From: Paenibacillus alkalitolerans
GTDB lineage: Bacteria > Bacillota > Bacilli > Paenibacillales > YIM-B00363
Assembly (NCBI RefSeq): GCF_016482785.1
Contig: NZ_JAEMXM010000002.1
Coordinates: forward strand, 372,001 to 436,000
DNA: 64,000 nucleotides
Reading direction: 5' to 3'
Below the pieces are notes generated by a model that saw only the letters and a list, made by a program, of their open reading frames with translations, was not told the DNA's origin and did no database searches. Below are positions 42,388-52,187 of the stretch, one piece after another (position 1 is the stretch's first letter; every line of letters starts with the position of its first letter). The translations under genes were made by a program, and so were the position numbers.

Positions 42388-43130
42388 TGCGAATGCGCCT
42401 CCTCTCGGAACGATTGAGCTTGGAATCGCCTGCCGTTAACAGCTTCCGCTTCGTCCGACGCCAAGTACAAGAACACACCGGTTACATCCTCCGGCTTCGC
42501 CAGCTCGTAATCGCAATCGGGAACCGCAAGCGCATGCATGTCCGTATCCATCTCCCCGGGATCGACCATGTTGACCGTAACCCCGGTTTCGCTCACCTCA
42601 TCGGCCCACGTCTGCGTCAGCCCCTCCAACGCAAACTTGGAAATGCCGTAAGCTCCCCACCCGGCATATCCCGTACTGCCCGCTTCGGACGTCACGTTGA
42701 CGACGGCGCCTTTATTGCGGCGAAGCATGCCCGGAAGCACCCGGCGCGTGACAAGAAACGGGCCGACGGTATTGACGCGGAGCACTTCCTGAAAATCCTC
42801 CTCCGGATAGTCGAGCAGCAGCGGCATCGGGCTCGGTCCCAGAATCGAGGCGTTGTTGATCAGCACGTCGATTTTGCCGTAATGCGCTTCCGCCGTTGCG
42901 ACAAACCGCTCGACGTCTCTCGCGTTGGCCATGTCGCCGGTCAGCGCGAGAACTTCTGCCGCTCCTTGCGCTTTCGCCTCCGTCTTTACATGCGCCAACG
43001 CTTCCGCACCCCGCGCCGAAATCGCCAATTTCGCCCCCGCCTTTGCGAACGCCAGCGCAAGCGCTCTGCCGAGTCCGCGCGATGCGCCTGTAATCATAAC
43101 GACTTTGCCTTGTATCGAGTTTGTTTTCAT
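42384..43130 (-). CDS. Short-chain dehydrogenase/reductase
   Basis: This 248-residue classical SDR has the cofactor motif TGASRGLG (14-21), NNAS (92-95), catalytic Ser148, Tyr161 and Lys165 (YGISK), and the PG motif VDPGEMDTDM. The basic residue after the third Gly and Arg40 suggest NADPH. The substrate is unknown. AAAAAGGAGCGCAACCAAT precedes the ATG. First gene of a four-gene unit with the QueA-like, VOC and SufR-like genes. Confidence 0.92.
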   Translation of the reverse strand: MKTNSIQGKVVMITGASRGLGRALALAFAKAGAKLAISARGAEALAHVKTEAKAQGAAEVLALTGDMANARDVERFVATAEAHYGKIDVLINNASILGPSPMPLLLDYPEEDFQEVLRVNTVGPFLVTRRVLPGMLRRNKGAVVNVTSEAGSTGYAGWGAYGISKFALEGLTQTWADEVSETGVTVNMVDPGEMDTDMHALAVPDCDYELAKPEDVTGVFLYLASDEAEAVNGRRFQAQSFREEAHSQ

Positions 43131-43164
43131 ATTGGTTGCGCTCCTTTTTGGGAATCGATTTTAC

Positions 43165-43178
43165 TAACATATATGTTA
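43165..43178. promoter_or_regulatory. Palindromic operator of the SDR-QueA-like operon
   Basis: TAACATATATGTTA is a perfect 14-bp palindrome lying just downstream of the -10 box. A matching half (CTAACATG) occurs in the promoter spacer. The position fits a repressor that blocks initiation. Confidence 0.6.
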
Positions 43179-43192
43179 TTTAAGTCACTTTT

Positions 43193-43221
43193 ATAATACT
43201 CATGTTAGGAAAGTTTTGCAA
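43193..43221 (-). promoter_or_regulatory. Sigma-A-type promoter of the SDR-QueA-like operon
   Basis: The minus strand has TTGCAA (43216-43221) and TATTAT (43193-43198) with a 17-bp spacer, 63 bp before the SDR start codon. Confidence 0.7.
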
Positions 43222-43309
43222 CCATTTTTTGAGAAAAACGGTACCAAGATTTCGAATTGCCGGGGCTGTACCGTTTTACGCGCATTTTTTACCCATCGGC
43301 TTCCCCACC

Positions 43310-43540
43310 TTGTTTCACTCTGAAACACCTTGACTCACAATTGAACCACGTTGTTTCAGTGTGAAACAACTGCCGGCGTCCGCCACCTCCTTGTTTCACT
43401 CTGAAACACCTTGACTCACAATTGCACCACGTTGTTTCAGTGTGAAACAACTGCCGGCGTCCGCCACCTCCTTGTTTCACTCTGAAACACCTTGACTCAC
43501 ACTTGAACCACGTTGTTTCAGTGTGAAACAATTGCCGGCC
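43310..43540. repeat. 81-bp tandem repeat, nearly three units, built of TTTCA/TGAAA palindromes
   Basis: Units begin at 43310, 43391 and 43472; the last is about 69 bp. Each holds two small hairpins, TGTTTCA-CTC-TGAAACA and TTGTTTCA-GTG-TGAAACAA, separated by about 24 bp with CTTGACTCACA. The units differ at only a few positions. Spacers are the same in all units, so it is not a CRISPR array. It lies between the SDR promoter and the terminator of the Eis-like gene; no gene is seen in 43222-43632. Confidence 0.9.
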
Positions 43541-43579
43541 TGTTACTTCATTCGTCGCAAAGGTTGGCCGACACCCAGA

Positions 43580-43614
43580 ATACAAAGAAGCCCGGGCATT
43601 CATACACCCGGGCC
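43580..43614 (-). terminator. Terminator of the Eis-like acetyltransferase gene
   Basis: On the minus strand GCCCGGG / CCCGGGC with a 10-nt loop is followed by TTCTTTGTATT, 19 nt past the stop codon. Confidence 0.75.
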
Positions 43615-43632
43615 TGCACAGAAGACAAATAT

Positions 43633-44814
43633 TTAGAAAAAGTCCGGCAAATACGTCGCGCGAACCGGCAGCAAGCGCTCGAGCGCCTCGACGCCGTCCC
43701 GCGGACCGTCGAGCATGCCGGCGGCGTGCAGGAAGCCTGGCCGCCGGTACCCCATCATCATGGCGGTCAGAGCGCCGATGGAGCACGAAAGCGCGCCGTC
43801 CCGCGCTTCTGAAGCCCCCGCGGGCGTCAACACGCCGCGGCCCTCTCCGTCGACGGCGAGCGTAAACGCGCCGTCGTTCCATGGCGCGTGCTCGTCCCGC
43901 ACGCGCAGCAGCAGCGGCGGCGCAGCGGCGCCCGCCGCCGCGAACGGATAGCGGCTGACGAACGCAGCCGCATCCACAATGCGTGCCATAAAATACGGCA
44001 CGATTTCCTGCTTCACCCTCGGGTCCGGGAGCAGGAACGCCAGCTCGTCGTCCTCCGGCGCCTGCAGCAGTACCTTCGTAACCATGGAGTCGTGGTTGCG
44101 GACGAAATTCCACAAACCGCGCCGCGCGTCCTCGTCAAGGAACACCATTTCGTGCGCGGTAAACGTATTTTCTTTCACTTGGTATAACATATACCCGCGG
44201 TCTTCTCCGCGCTCGTTCTCGTACACGGCGACCTGCCCTTTTTTGGAGCGGAACACCCGCTCTTTCCACCAATCTTCCGAACGCTTGATCGTCCCGTTAT
44301 ACCGGGATACATACGCATCGAACACCGGATTCAACGTCTCCCAATCTTGTTCGACACGGCGAATCCGCCCGCCCGTCGGCCCGAAAGAAGGAATTTGCTC
44401 CCTCGTCAATTCGTACTTCTTATACGCGCAAAACGTTTCCCATCCGTACTTCCGATAGAAGGCGAAAGCGAACGGATAAAGAAACGAAACGGTCTGTCCC
44501 CGCTCCCGCATCGTGGCAAGCGTATGCCGCAGCAGCTGCGCGACAAACCCTTGGCGCCGGTATTCCGGCCAAGTCGCGACCCCCGCGAGTCCGCCCATCT
44601 CAAACAGCCGCCCGTGAATCCAAGTTTCGAAATCAAGGAGCACAAGCTTAGCCGCCAGACGGCCCTCTTCGAAATAACCCCACTGCTGCTCCGGCTTTAC
44701 CGTGGCCGCCCGCTCCGCGCGCTCCTCCGGCGACAGCTCGAATTGAAACGCGAACTCGCTCAACCGCATCGCTTCTTCAGTTTCATCCTGCCGCAAAATC
44801 CGTATCTCCGACAT
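43633..44814 (-). CDS. Eis-like GNAT acetyltransferase with SCP2-type C-terminal domain
   Basis: This 393-residue protein has an N-terminal GNAT domain with the acetyl-CoA loop VATWPEYRRQGFVAQLLRHT (about 75-95), a second GNAT-like half (VFRSKKGQVAVYENERG) and a C-terminal sterol-carrier-like region. This is the layout of Eis/YokL-type acetyltransferases of amines. ATG at 44814 with GGAGGG 9 nt upstream. The C-terminal third is unusually rich in Ala and GC. The acceptor is unknown; other family members modify aminoglycosides or protein lysines. Confidence 0.88.
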   Translation of the reverse strand: MSEIRILRQDETEEAMRLSEFAFQFELSPEERAERAATVKPEQQWGYFEEGRLAAKLVLLDFETWIHGRLFEMGGLAGVATWPEYRRQGFVAQLLRHTLATMRERGQTVSFLYPFAFAFYRKYGWETFCAYKKYELTREQIPSFGPTGGRIRRVEQDWETLNPVFDAYVSRYNGTIKRSEDWWKERVFRSKKGQVAVYENERGEDRGYMLYQVKENTFTAHEMVFLDEDARRGLWNFVRNHDSMVTKVLLQAPEDDELAFLLPDPRVKQEIVPYFMARIVDAAAFVSRYPFAAAGAAAPPLLLRVRDEHAPWNDGAFTLAVDGEGRGVLTPAGASEARDGALSCSIGALTAMMMGYRRPGFLHAAGMLDGPRDGVEALERLLPVRATYLPDFF

Positions 44815-44858
44815 GTGCCGCAACCCTCCAAAATAGACGATTCTTCCGACGAAAACAA

Positions 44859-44891
44859 TGAACCTCCCCGCACGAAGTAGAGAGGTTCACA
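44859..44891. terminator. Hairpin between the glycogen operon and the acetyltransferase gene
   Basis: TGAACCTC / GAGGTTCA pairs around a 17-nt loop. On the minus strand it follows the glgA stop and runs into ATTGTTTTCG. Confidence 0.55.
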
Positions 44892-44895
44892 TGGA

Positions 44896-46323
44896 TTATT
44901 CTACCAGACTCTTATATACTTGCGAATACCGTTTCGCCGAAACGCTCCAGCTGAAATCCTGCTTCGAAACATTATCCGCAATCCGGTTCCAATGAAGCTC
45001 GTCGCGGTACATCGCCAGCGCTCTCCGCACCGTATACAGCATATCGTGCGCATTGTAATGCGAGAACGTAAACCCGTGTCCTTCACCTGATAATTCGTTA
45101 TACGGCTCGACCGTATCCCGCAATCCCCCGGTTTCTCTTACGATCGGTACGCAGCCGTATCTCATCGCAATCATCTGTCCGATGCCGCACGGCTCAAACT
45201 TCGACGGCATGAGGAACAGATCCGATGCGGCATAGATGCGGCGCGCAAGCCCCTCGTCAAACATGATTTGCGCCGACAGCTTGTCCGGGCGGTGGTAGGA
45301 GGCGTCCCGCAGCATTTTCTCATAGCGGTGTTCTCCCGCTCCAAGCACGACGAATTGAGCGTCCTCCGACAGCAGCTCATTGAGCACGCGGGCGATCAAA
45401 TCAACGCCCTTCTGCTCAACCAGCCTTGTCACAACCGAAATGACAGGTACGGCTTCGTCGATCGGCAGGCCCAGTTCCCGTTGAAGCGCAACCTTGTTCT
45501 GGCGTTTCTTCTTCAACGATTTGCGGTACCTCACCGACAAATGCCCGTCATTCATCGGATCGTATGCATTGTAATCCAATCCGTTGACGATTCCGACGAG
45601 ACGGTCGTTCCGGTAACGAAGCGTTCCGTCGAGCCCTTCGCCGTAATACTGCGTCTGAATCTCTTCAGCATAAGACGGACTGACGGTCGTGATCATGTCG
45701 CAATAATTCAGACCGCCTTTCATGTAGTTCACGTTGCCGTAATACTCCAACCCGTTCGCGGAAAAATGTTCCCACCCCAAATTCAACAAATCGCTCATGA
45801 CGCCACTGGGGTACACGCCTTGATACTTTAAATTGTGGATGGTGAGCACCGTCTTCAGCCGGTTATGGAAGCCGCTCTCACCATAATGCGCGCGAAGAAA
45901 CACCGGCACGAGAGCCGTATGCCAATCGTGGCAATGAAGTACGTCGGGAGCCCAATCCAAGCGGGGTAAAGCCTCCAACGCCGCTTGGCACAAATAAGCA
46001 AACCGCTCCGCATCGTCCCCGTATCCGTACAACCCTCGACGGCGGAAATAAAACTCATTATCGATAAAGTAGTATGTAATCCCGTCATGTACGAGCATCT
46101 CCACGCCGCAATATTGCTTGCGCCAGCCGAGCAGCACCTCGAACGAGGCGACGGGAGCCATTCGCTCCCGCCACTCCCCGCCGATGTCTTCATATTTCGG
46201 CAGCATGACGCGCGTATCGACGCCGCATCCGCCCAACGCTTTCGGCAAAGAACCGATCACGTCGGCCAATCCGCCGGTTTTCACGAACGGTACCGTTTCC
46301 GTTGCGATCATCAGCACCTTCAC
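44896..46323 (-). CDS. glgA: Glycogen synthase GlgA
   Basis: This GT5 synthase adds glucose from ADP-glucose to glycogen. The 475-residue protein has the ADP-glucose loop KTGGLADV (15-22), VLTIHNLKYQG, the central AFVVTRLVEQKG-like segment (VISVVTRLVEQKGVDLIARV) and the C-terminal SKFEPCGIGQMIAMRYG followed by RETGGLRDTV. The start GTG lies 3 nt past the glgD stop, with AAGGTGATT upstream. Last gene of glgB-glgC-glgD-glgA. Confidence 0.96.
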   Translation of the reverse strand: MKVLMIATETVPFVKTGGLADVIGSLPKALGGCGVDTRVMLPKYEDIGGEWRERMAPVASFEVLLGWRKQYCGVEMLVHDGITYYFIDNEFYFRRRGLYGYGDDAERFAYLCQAALEALPRLDWAPDVLHCHDWHTALVPVFLRAHYGESGFHNRLKTVLTIHNLKYQGVYPSGVMSDLLNLGWEHFSANGLEYYGNVNYMKGGLNYCDMITTVSPSYAEEIQTQYYGEGLDGTLRYRNDRLVGIVNGLDYNAYDPMNDGHLSVRYRKSLKKKRQNKVALQRELGLPIDEAVPVISVVTRLVEQKGVDLIARVLNELLSEDAQFVVLGAGEHRYEKMLRDASYHRPDKLSAQIMFDEGLARRIYAASDLFLMPSKFEPCGIGQMIAMRYGCVPIVRETGGLRDTVEPYNELSGEGHGFTFSHYNAHDMLYTVRRALAMYRDELHWNRIADNVSKQDFSWSVSAKRYSQVYKSLVE

Positions 46324-46326
46324 GCC

Positions 46327-47436
46327 TTAAATCACCTTCTTCTTTGCGGCGATGAACGGCGCGGTGCCCGCTCCGCTCAGCACTCTTCCGCGGTCTATGA
46401 AAACATCTTTATCCAAGATGGCGTTCTCAATCATGACATTTTCTCCGATTTCGCAGTTTTGAAGCAAGATGGCGTTCCGGACGCAGGCCCCTCTTTTCAC
46501 CTTTACACCCCTCGACAAAATACTGTTTTCCACCTTCCCTTCGATGGAACAGCCGTTGGCGATCAGGCAATTGCGCACAATCGCGCCTTCCGTATATTTG
46601 GAGGGAGGTTCGTCTTTGACTTTCGTGTAGACCGGAGCGGTCTGGAAAAACAACTCGCGCAGCACGTCCGGATCTAACAGCTCCATACTGTGGCGGTAGT
46701 AACTCTGGATCGTATTGATGATGCCTGTATAACCTTCATGTTTGTATCCGTATACTTTTAACAGCGAAACATTTTTCATAATGCCGTCGCGAACGAGATC
46801 GTCGTCGCCTTGAGCAAGACACGTCTCAACCATGTCCAGCAACAGCGACTTGCGCATCAAGAACATTTCCATCGATACGCAGCTGTTGAAGGTTGGACCG
46901 GTCCGGTTGTAAATCGCCGAAATTCTGCCGTTATCTTCAATCTGCAATTCTCGGTGGATCGCATTGTCCAATGCTTCCGTCTCTTTATATACGATAGTAA
47001 TGTCCGCCCCCGTCGTTATATGAAACTCCAATACGGGACGAATGTCGATATTGCTCACAATGTGGCTGCGCGTCACGAGCACATATTCTTGACGCCCGCG
47101 GAGGAAGAAATCCCGATGGGAATAAAATTGAAACAAATCGCCTTTGGATATCCCGGTAGGCACATCCAACACGGACGGCAGCAAAAACAACCCGCCGCGC
47201 TTCCGGTCCAAATCCCATTCTTTGCCCGAACCGAGGTGATCCATTAAGGAACGGTATTTATGGTGCGTAAACACGGCGACATCCTCAATGCCGGAATTCA
47301 CCATATTGGACAATGTGAAATCGATCAGCCTGTAACGGCCTCCGAAGGGAACCGACGCGACGCAGCGGTTGAACGTCAACTCTTCCAATTGATCCGGTTC
47401 GTTGATAAGATTCACCACACCCATGATTCTCTTCAT
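46327..47436 (-). CDS. glgD: Glucose-1-phosphate adenylyltransferase regulatory subunit GlgD
   Basis: This 369-residue GlgC paralogue belongs to the GlgD branch. Its N-terminus is [20 protein letters not shown], in which the GGxGxRLxxLT nucleotide loop of GlgC has been lost, so it is expected to be non-catalytic and to form a heteromer with GlgC. It keeps [20 protein letters not shown] and a C-terminal left-handed beta-helix ([20 protein letters not shown]). Overlaps glgC by 4 nt. Confidence 0.94.
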   Translation of the reverse strand: MKRIMGVVNLINEPDQLEELTFNRCVASVPFGGRYRLIDFTLSNMVNSGIEDVAVFTHHKYRSLMDHLGSGKEWDLDRKRGGLFLLPSVLDVPTGISKGDLFQFYSHRDFFLRGRQEYVLVTRSHIVSNIDIRPVLEFHITTGADITIVYKETEALDNAIHRELQIEDNGRISAIYNRTGPTFNSCVSMEMFLMRKSLLLDMVETCLAQGDDDLVRDGIMKNVSLLKVYGYKHEGYTGIINTIQSYYRHSMELLDPDVLRELFFQTAPVYTKVKDEPPSKYTEGAIVRNCLIANGCSIEGKVENSILSRGVKVKRGACVRNAILLQNCEIGENVMIENAILDKDVFIDRGRVLSGAGTAPFIAAKKKVI

Positions 47437-48581
47437 GCCGTCACGACCTTCCGAATGATCTCATTGCTTCCGATCAGCGTAATCTCCCCCGAATCCGCAT
47501 CGCCGATGACGCATCCTCCTTCAATGATGGTGCCTTCTCCGACAATGGCCCGATAAATCCGGGCGCCTTCGCCGATTTTCGTGTTCGGCATGATGACCGA
47601 ATCGCGGACGATGGCATCCTCGCAGATTTGTACGCCGTAAAATAACACGGAGTGATCGGCTTCTCCATATACGGTGCATCCCTCGTTCACCAGAGAGCGA
47701 TTCACCCGGGCGGTTGGAGACACATATTGAGGGGGTTGATACGGGCTTAAAGAATAGATGCGCCAATGGCGGTCGAACAGATTGAACTTCGGCTCGTCTT
47801 CCAGAAGATCCATATTCGACTCCCACAAGCTTTGCACTGTGCCGACGTCTTTCCAGTAGCCTTCGAACGAATACGCGCATATGCGGGCTCCATCTTCGAG
47901 CATGAGCGGTATTATATCCTTTCCGAAATCGTTCGAGGAATCCGGATTGGCTTCGTCTTTCAGCAAATATGATTTGAGAATGCTCCAGTTAAAAATATAG
48001 ATTCCCATTGAGGCGAGGTTGCTTTTCGGTTCCTTCGGCTTCTCGGCGAACTCGACGATCATGTCCTCTTCATCCACGCTCATGATGCCGAAACGGCTCG
48101 CTTCCTCACGGTTCACCTCAATGACGGATATCGTCGCCTCCGCTTTCTTCTGCTTGTGAAACTGCAGCATAAGGTCGTAGTTCATTTTATAAATATGGTC
48201 GCCTGATATGACAAGGACGTATTCGGGATCGTATTGTTCGATGAATCCGATGTTGCGGTAGATGGCGTTAGCGGTACCGCTGTACCAATTGCCGCCTTTT
48301 TGTTCCATATAGGGGGGAAGGACCGTAACACCGCCGTTCTTGCGGTCCAGATCCCAAGAGCTTCCGATGCCGATATAGGAGTTTAATACAAGTGGCTGAT
48401 ATTGAGTAAGAACGCCTACTGTATCGATACCTGAATTCGTGCAGTTGGACAACGTGAAATCGATGATCCGGTATTTGCCTCCGAAATGTACGGCCGGCTT
48501 CGCCAAGTTTTTCGTCAATGCGCCGAGTCTCCGGCCCTCCCCACCTGCAAGCAACATCGCGACACATTCTTTACGCCTCAT
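47433..48581 (-). CDS. glgC: Glucose-1-phosphate adenylyltransferase GlgC
   Basis: GlgC makes ADP-glucose from glucose-1-phosphate and ATP, the committed step of glycogen synthesis. The 382-residue enzyme has the intact nucleotide loop [37 protein letters not shown], the glucose-phosphate region [11 protein letters not shown] and the C-terminal beta-helix. The ATG overlaps the glgB stop (ATGA), with GAAGGGGCAAAGCTT upstream. Confidence 0.96.
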   Translation of the reverse strand: MRRKECVAMLLAGGEGRRLGALTKNLAKPAVHFGGKYRIIDFTLSNCTNSGIDTVGVLTQYQPLVLNSYIGIGSSWDLDRKNGGVTVLPPYMEQKGGNWYSGTANAIYRNIGFIEQYDPEYVLVISGDHIYKMNYDLMLQFHKQKKAEATISVIEVNREEASRFGIMSVDEEDMIVEFAEKPKEPKSNLASMGIYIFNWSILKSYLLKDEANPDSSNDFGKDIIPLMLEDGARICAYSFEGYWKDVGTVQSLWESNMDLLEDEPKFNLFDRHWRIYSLSPYQPPQYVSPTARVNRSLVNEGCTVYGEADHSVLFYGVQICEDAIVRDSVIMPNTKIGEGARIYRAIVGEGTIIEGGCVIGDADSGEITLIGSNEIIRKVVTA

Positions 48582-50488
48582 AAGCTTTGCCCCTTCCTGG
48601 ATGATATTCGCTTGAGCATGACGACACCGAGCGGCGGAACGGTGACGCTTATACTATACGCGCGATCGTGCCATGGCATGATATCGGCTTGTATTCTGAA
48701 GCGAATTTCTAGTCCGGAACCGCCGTACCGCTCTTCGTCGCTGTTGAAGAGCACACGGTACGTTCCGGGTTCCGGTACGCCGATTCGATAATCGAACCGA
48801 GGGGTAGGAGTAAAGTTGCATATGACGAAAATCCGATCCTTCGCATCGGCCCCATTCCTAATGAAAGAGATGACGCTTTGTTCGCGGTCGTGAGGAGATA
48901 TCCATTCGAAGCCTTCGGCGGTGCAGTCGCGCTGCCACAATGCAGGCTGCTTGGCGTACAATGCGTTTAAATCACGGACATAATTCTGCATTGCCGCATG
49001 CATCGGATACTCCGTCAAATGCCAATCGATCTGCTCCAAATCTTTCCATTCGGAAAACTGCCCGAGCTCCCCGCCCATAAACAGAAGTTTCTTTCCGGGG
49101 TGAGTCATCATATAGCCGTATAGAACGCGTAAATTGGCAAATTTTTGCCAGTAATCGCCGGGCATTTTGCCGAGCAATGATTTCTTGCCGTGAACGACTT
49201 CGTCATGGGAGAAAGGAAGTACGAAATTTTCCGAAAAGGCGTAAAAAAACGAAAAAGTAATGTGATTGTGGTGCCACTTTCGATGTACGGGCTCGTTCTG
49301 CATGTACCGGAGCATATCGTTCATCCAGCCCATGTTCCATTTGTAATTAAAGCCCAATCCTCCTTGGTGTACGGGAGCCGTGACAAGCGGCCAGGCAGTG
49401 GAATCCTCGGCCATCATTAACGCTTGGGGAAAACGCTCAAACACGGCGGAGTTCAATTTCTTTATAAAATCAATCGCGTCGAGATTTTCTTCTCCTCCGT
49501 ACCGGTTGAACACGAGCCTGTCTAACGTTTTGCCGAAATTTAAGTACAGTATGCTGGCTACGGCGTCCACCCGCAAACCGTCGATGTGGAACACGTCCAT
49601 CCAAAACAAAGCGTTGGATATCAGGAAGCTTCGGACTTCCGGCCGGCCGAAATCGAAGCTGAGCGTGCCCCACTCCTCCTTCTCCGCTATGCGTTCGTCT
49701 TCGGGCTCGTAAGTCGGAGTGCCGTCGAATCTCTGCAATCCGTGATCGTCCTTGCAGAAGTGGCCGGGGACCCAATCCATAATGACTCCGATCCCTTTGC
49801 GGTGGCAGCTGTCAACGAATTGCATGAACTGTTTCGGCGTTCCGAATCGGCTGGTCACCGCATAATAGCCGGTAGCCTGATAGCCCCAGGAACGGTCGTA
49901 CGGATGCTCCGCAAGCGGAAGCAGCTCGATATGCGTATATCCCATTTCCGCCGCATAATCGACGAGCTCAACCGCAAGCTCTTCGTATGTGTAATACGCC
50001 CCGTCCTCTTTCCTCTTCCACGTGCCGAGATGCACTTCATAGATATTCATCGGCCGTTCGAAAGATGACTGTTTTTGTAAGCGCTTCCGATATGCTTTGT
50101 CTCCCCAATCGTATCCGTTCAAATCGTAGACGATCGACGCCGACTTCGGTTTGACCTCGGCATAAAATGCGTAAGGATCGGCCTTGTATTTTATTTCCCC
50201 GTCCTGTGTCCGGAGGGCGTATTTATAAACCGCACCTTCTCCGATCTCCGGTACGAAGCCCGCCCATACGCCGAACTCGAGACGGGTCAGCGGGTCGGAC
50301 TCCGGATTCCAGCCGTTCCAATCTCCGACTACGCTCACCATTGCCGCACGCGGGGCCCACACGGCGAACCGGACGCCATTTCGCCCCTCCTGTTCGTCCA
50401 AGTGCGCGCCGAACGTGCGATAGCTTTCATACAAAGTTCCTTGGTGAAACAAAAATATGTCATAATCTGTCGGGATATACACACTCAC
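48578..50488 (-). CDS. glgB: 1,4-alpha-glucan branching enzyme GlgB
   Basis: This GH13 enzyme forms alpha-1,6 branches. It has an N-terminal CBM48 ([20 protein letters not shown]), then a barrel with [16 protein letters not shown] (nucleophile Asp), [10 protein letters not shown] (acid/base Glu) and [20 protein letters not shown] (third Asp). Length 636 fits. GTG at 50488 is preferred because AAGGGGGA runs directly into an ATG at 50494. First gene of the glg operon; glgP and a debranching enzyme are not in this window. Confidence 0.95.
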   Translation of the reverse strand: MSVYIPTDYDIFLFHQGTLYESYRTFGAHLDEQEGRNGVRFAVWAPRAAMVSVVGDWNGWNPESDPLTRLEFGVWAGFVPEIGEGAVYKYALRTQDGEIKYKADPYAFYAEVKPKSASIVYDLNGYDWGDKAYRKRLQKQSSFERPMNIYEVHLGTWKRKEDGAYYTYEELAVELVDYAAEMGYTHIELLPLAEHPYDRSWGYQATGYYAVTSRFGTPKQFMQFVDSCHRKGIGVIMDWVPGHFCKDDHGLQRFDGTPTYEPEDERIAEKEEWGTLSFDFGRPEVRSFLISNALFWMDVFHIDGLRVDAVASILYLNFGKTLDRLVFNRYGGEENLDAIDFIKKLNSAVFERFPQALMMAEDSTAWPLVTAPVHQGGLGFNYKWNMGWMNDMLRYMQNEPVHRKWHHNHITFSFFYAFSENFVLPFSHDEVVHGKKSLLGKMPGDYWQKFANLRVLYGYMMTHPGKKLLFMGGELGQFSEWKDLEQIDWHLTEYPMHAAMQNYVRDLNALYAKQPALWQRDCTAEGFEWISPHDREQSVISFIRNGADAKDRIFVICNFTPTPRFDYRIGVPEPGTYRVLFNSDEERYGGSGLEIRFRIQADIMPWHDRAYSISVTVPPLGVVMLKRISSRKGQSL

Positions 50489-50510
50489 CGTCATTCCCCC
50501 TTCGCGAGGT

Positions 50511-51161
50511 TTAAGAGCGATGCAAGCTCAACACAATGAATAGCCATGCGGCTCCCAGTAAGTACCCGGCAATGATATCGGAAGCATAATGGACGCCGGC
50601 ATATACGCGGAACGCGCCGATCAATAAGATGAGCGCAGCGGCGGCGCACGAAACAACGGTTGTCCATGAGCGGCTGCGAACGATAACGCCCGTCATAACA
50701 ACCGCCGCATATCCGAAGAGCGCAACGGCTATCGTCGCATTGCCGCTAGGGAAACTGAAGCCGTCTGCGGCGAACAACGGCTCTATATCCGGGCGCGGCC
50801 TCTCGACGAACATCTTTACAAGCGTATTCAACGCGTATGCCCCGGCGACCGAAAGCAGAGTCAATCCGGCGGCCGCAACCCTTCTTCCGATAAGGAACGC
50901 AATAACGGTAATAACGGTAATAACTGCATAGCCGGTTGTAGACCCAATCCAATCAAACCAACGTGCGATTTCATTTAACGTTTCGTTGCGAATGCTTCCG
51001 GCGTTATCGCCGACCGTTGCGTCGAACCGCATCAGCGCCTCAGTCTTTAACATAAAACCGATCCATGCGACAATTAATAACGATATAGGTGCAAGCAAAA
51101 GCGTTGGCATAAGGTTTGACCGAGTGCGTCGAACTCTGATGCGCGTGACGAGATTGTCCAT
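50511..51161 (-). CDS. PAP2-family membrane phosphatase with an altered second motif
   Basis: This 216-residue membrane protein has about five or six helices. The PAP2 motifs are K116-x6-R123-P124 (KMFVERPRP), PSG at 138-140 followed by Asn141 instead of the usual His, and R185-x5-H191-x3-D195 (RVYAGVHYASD). Relatives dephosphorylate undecaprenyl diphosphate or phosphatidylglycerol phosphate. ATG at 51161 follows GGGGGACAAGG. It lies 22 nt before glgB on the same strand and could share a transcript. Confidence 0.87.
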   Translation of the reverse strand: MDNLVTRIRVRRTRSNLMPTLLLAPISLLIVAWIGFMLKTEALMRFDATVGDNAGSIRNETLNEIARWFDWIGSTTGYAVITVITVIAFLIGRRVAAAGLTLLSVAGAYALNTLVKMFVERPRPDIEPLFAADGFSFPSGNATIAVALFGYAAVVMTGVIVRSRSWTTVVSCAAAALILLIGAFRVYAGVHYASDIIAGYLLGAAWLFIVLSLHRS

Positions 51162-51268
51162 CCTTGTCCCCCGTAATTTTGATTGAAACTCGGAAACTGA
51201 TGTATACTGATCACTAAAAGTAATATATTTTCGCTGTAAATTCAAGCACACAAGGAGTTTTTCTCACT

Positions 51269-52135
51269 ATGTTTGTAGCCAATGAATGGAACGATTACGA
51301 ATTGATGGATGCCGGCGGCGGCGAACGGCTGGAACGCTGGGGCCACGTCGTCTTGCGCAGACCCGACCCGCAAATTATATGGCCGCTAACCAAGGAGACG
51401 GAGATGTGGCAATCCGTTTCCGCCCGGTACCACCGCAGCTCTTCCGGGGGAGGGCAATGGGAATTCAAGACGAAGCTTCCCGAGCGGTGGACGATCCGGT
51501 ACAAGGACTTGAGTTTCTACATACGCCCGACCAACTTTAAGCATACCGGCTTATTCCCGGAGCAAGCCGCCAACTGGTCTTGGATGATGGATAAAATCCG
51601 CAACGCCGGGCGGCCGGTCAAAGTGTTGAACCTGTTCGCTTATACCGGCGGAGCGACGGTGGCGGCGGCCGCGGCGGGAGCCGAAGTGTGCCACGTCGAC
51701 GCTGCGAAAGGCATGGTTCAGTGGGCGAAAGAAAATATCGAGCTTTCGAAGCTGTCGGATCGGCCCGTCCGTTTCATTACCGACGACGTCTTTAAATTCG
51801 TGCAGCGCGAACAACGGCGCGGAAACACATACGACGGAATCATCATGGATCCTCCCTCTTACGGCCGGGGACCGGGCGGCGAGGTGTGGAAACTGGAAAA
51901 TAACCTGTATCCGTTCCTGGAATTTTGCACGACCATTTTGTCGAAAAAGCCGCTCTTTGTGTTGATAAACTCATATACGACGGGACTATCCCCCACCGTA
52001 TTGAGCAACATCGCAAGGCTGACCTTATCCGAAAAGTACGGCGGCAGCATTACGAGCGGAGAAATCGGACTTCCCATTACAATGAAGAACATGCTGCTCC
52101 CGGCCGGTATCCTGTGCCGTTGGGAATCGGAGTAA
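51269..52135 (+). CDS. Class I SAM-dependent methyltransferase, RlmI/RlmK-like
   Basis: This 288-residue methyltransferase has motif I VLNLFAYTGGATVAAAAAG (about 125-143), acidic CHVDAAKGMVQWAKENIELS, and motif IV IIMDPPSYGRGPGGEVWKL. The NPPY/DPPSYG motif and flanks are those of 23S rRNA m2G/m5C methyltransferases (RlmI, RlmK), but the N-terminal PUA domain is missing, so the substrate is open. ACAAGGAG lies 11 nt before the ATG. Divergent from the PAP2 gene. Confidence 0.88.
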   Translation: MFVANEWNDYELMDAGGGERLERWGHVVLRRPDPQIIWPLTKETEMWQSVSARYHRSSSGGGQWEFKTKLPERWTIRYKDLSFYIRPTNFKHTGLFPEQAANWSWMMDKIRNAGRPVKVLNLFAYTGGATVAAAAAGAEVCHVDAAKGMVQWAKENIELSKLSDRPVRFITDDVFKFVQREQRRGNTYDGIIMDPPSYGRGPGGEVWKLENNLYPFLEFCTTILSKKPLFVLINSYTTGLSPTVLSNIARLTLSEKYGGSITSGEIGLPITMKNMLLPAGILCRWESE

Positions 52136-52187
52136 ACGTAATCAATTAAAATCAGCGTGACAGCCGCTCATGGGAGAGGAACGCCGC

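Noticed and set aside
43310-43540. CRISPR array
   Set aside because: Three units with constant, not unique, sequence between the palindromes, an 81-bp period, and no cas genes.
43289-44113. Minus-strand frame with a 27-residue repeat (from RQLFHTETTW)
   Set aside because: The repeat is the 81-bp DNA repeat read in frame. The first half overlaps the Eis-like gene in another frame and is an Arg/Gly/Ala shadow, and there is no RBS.
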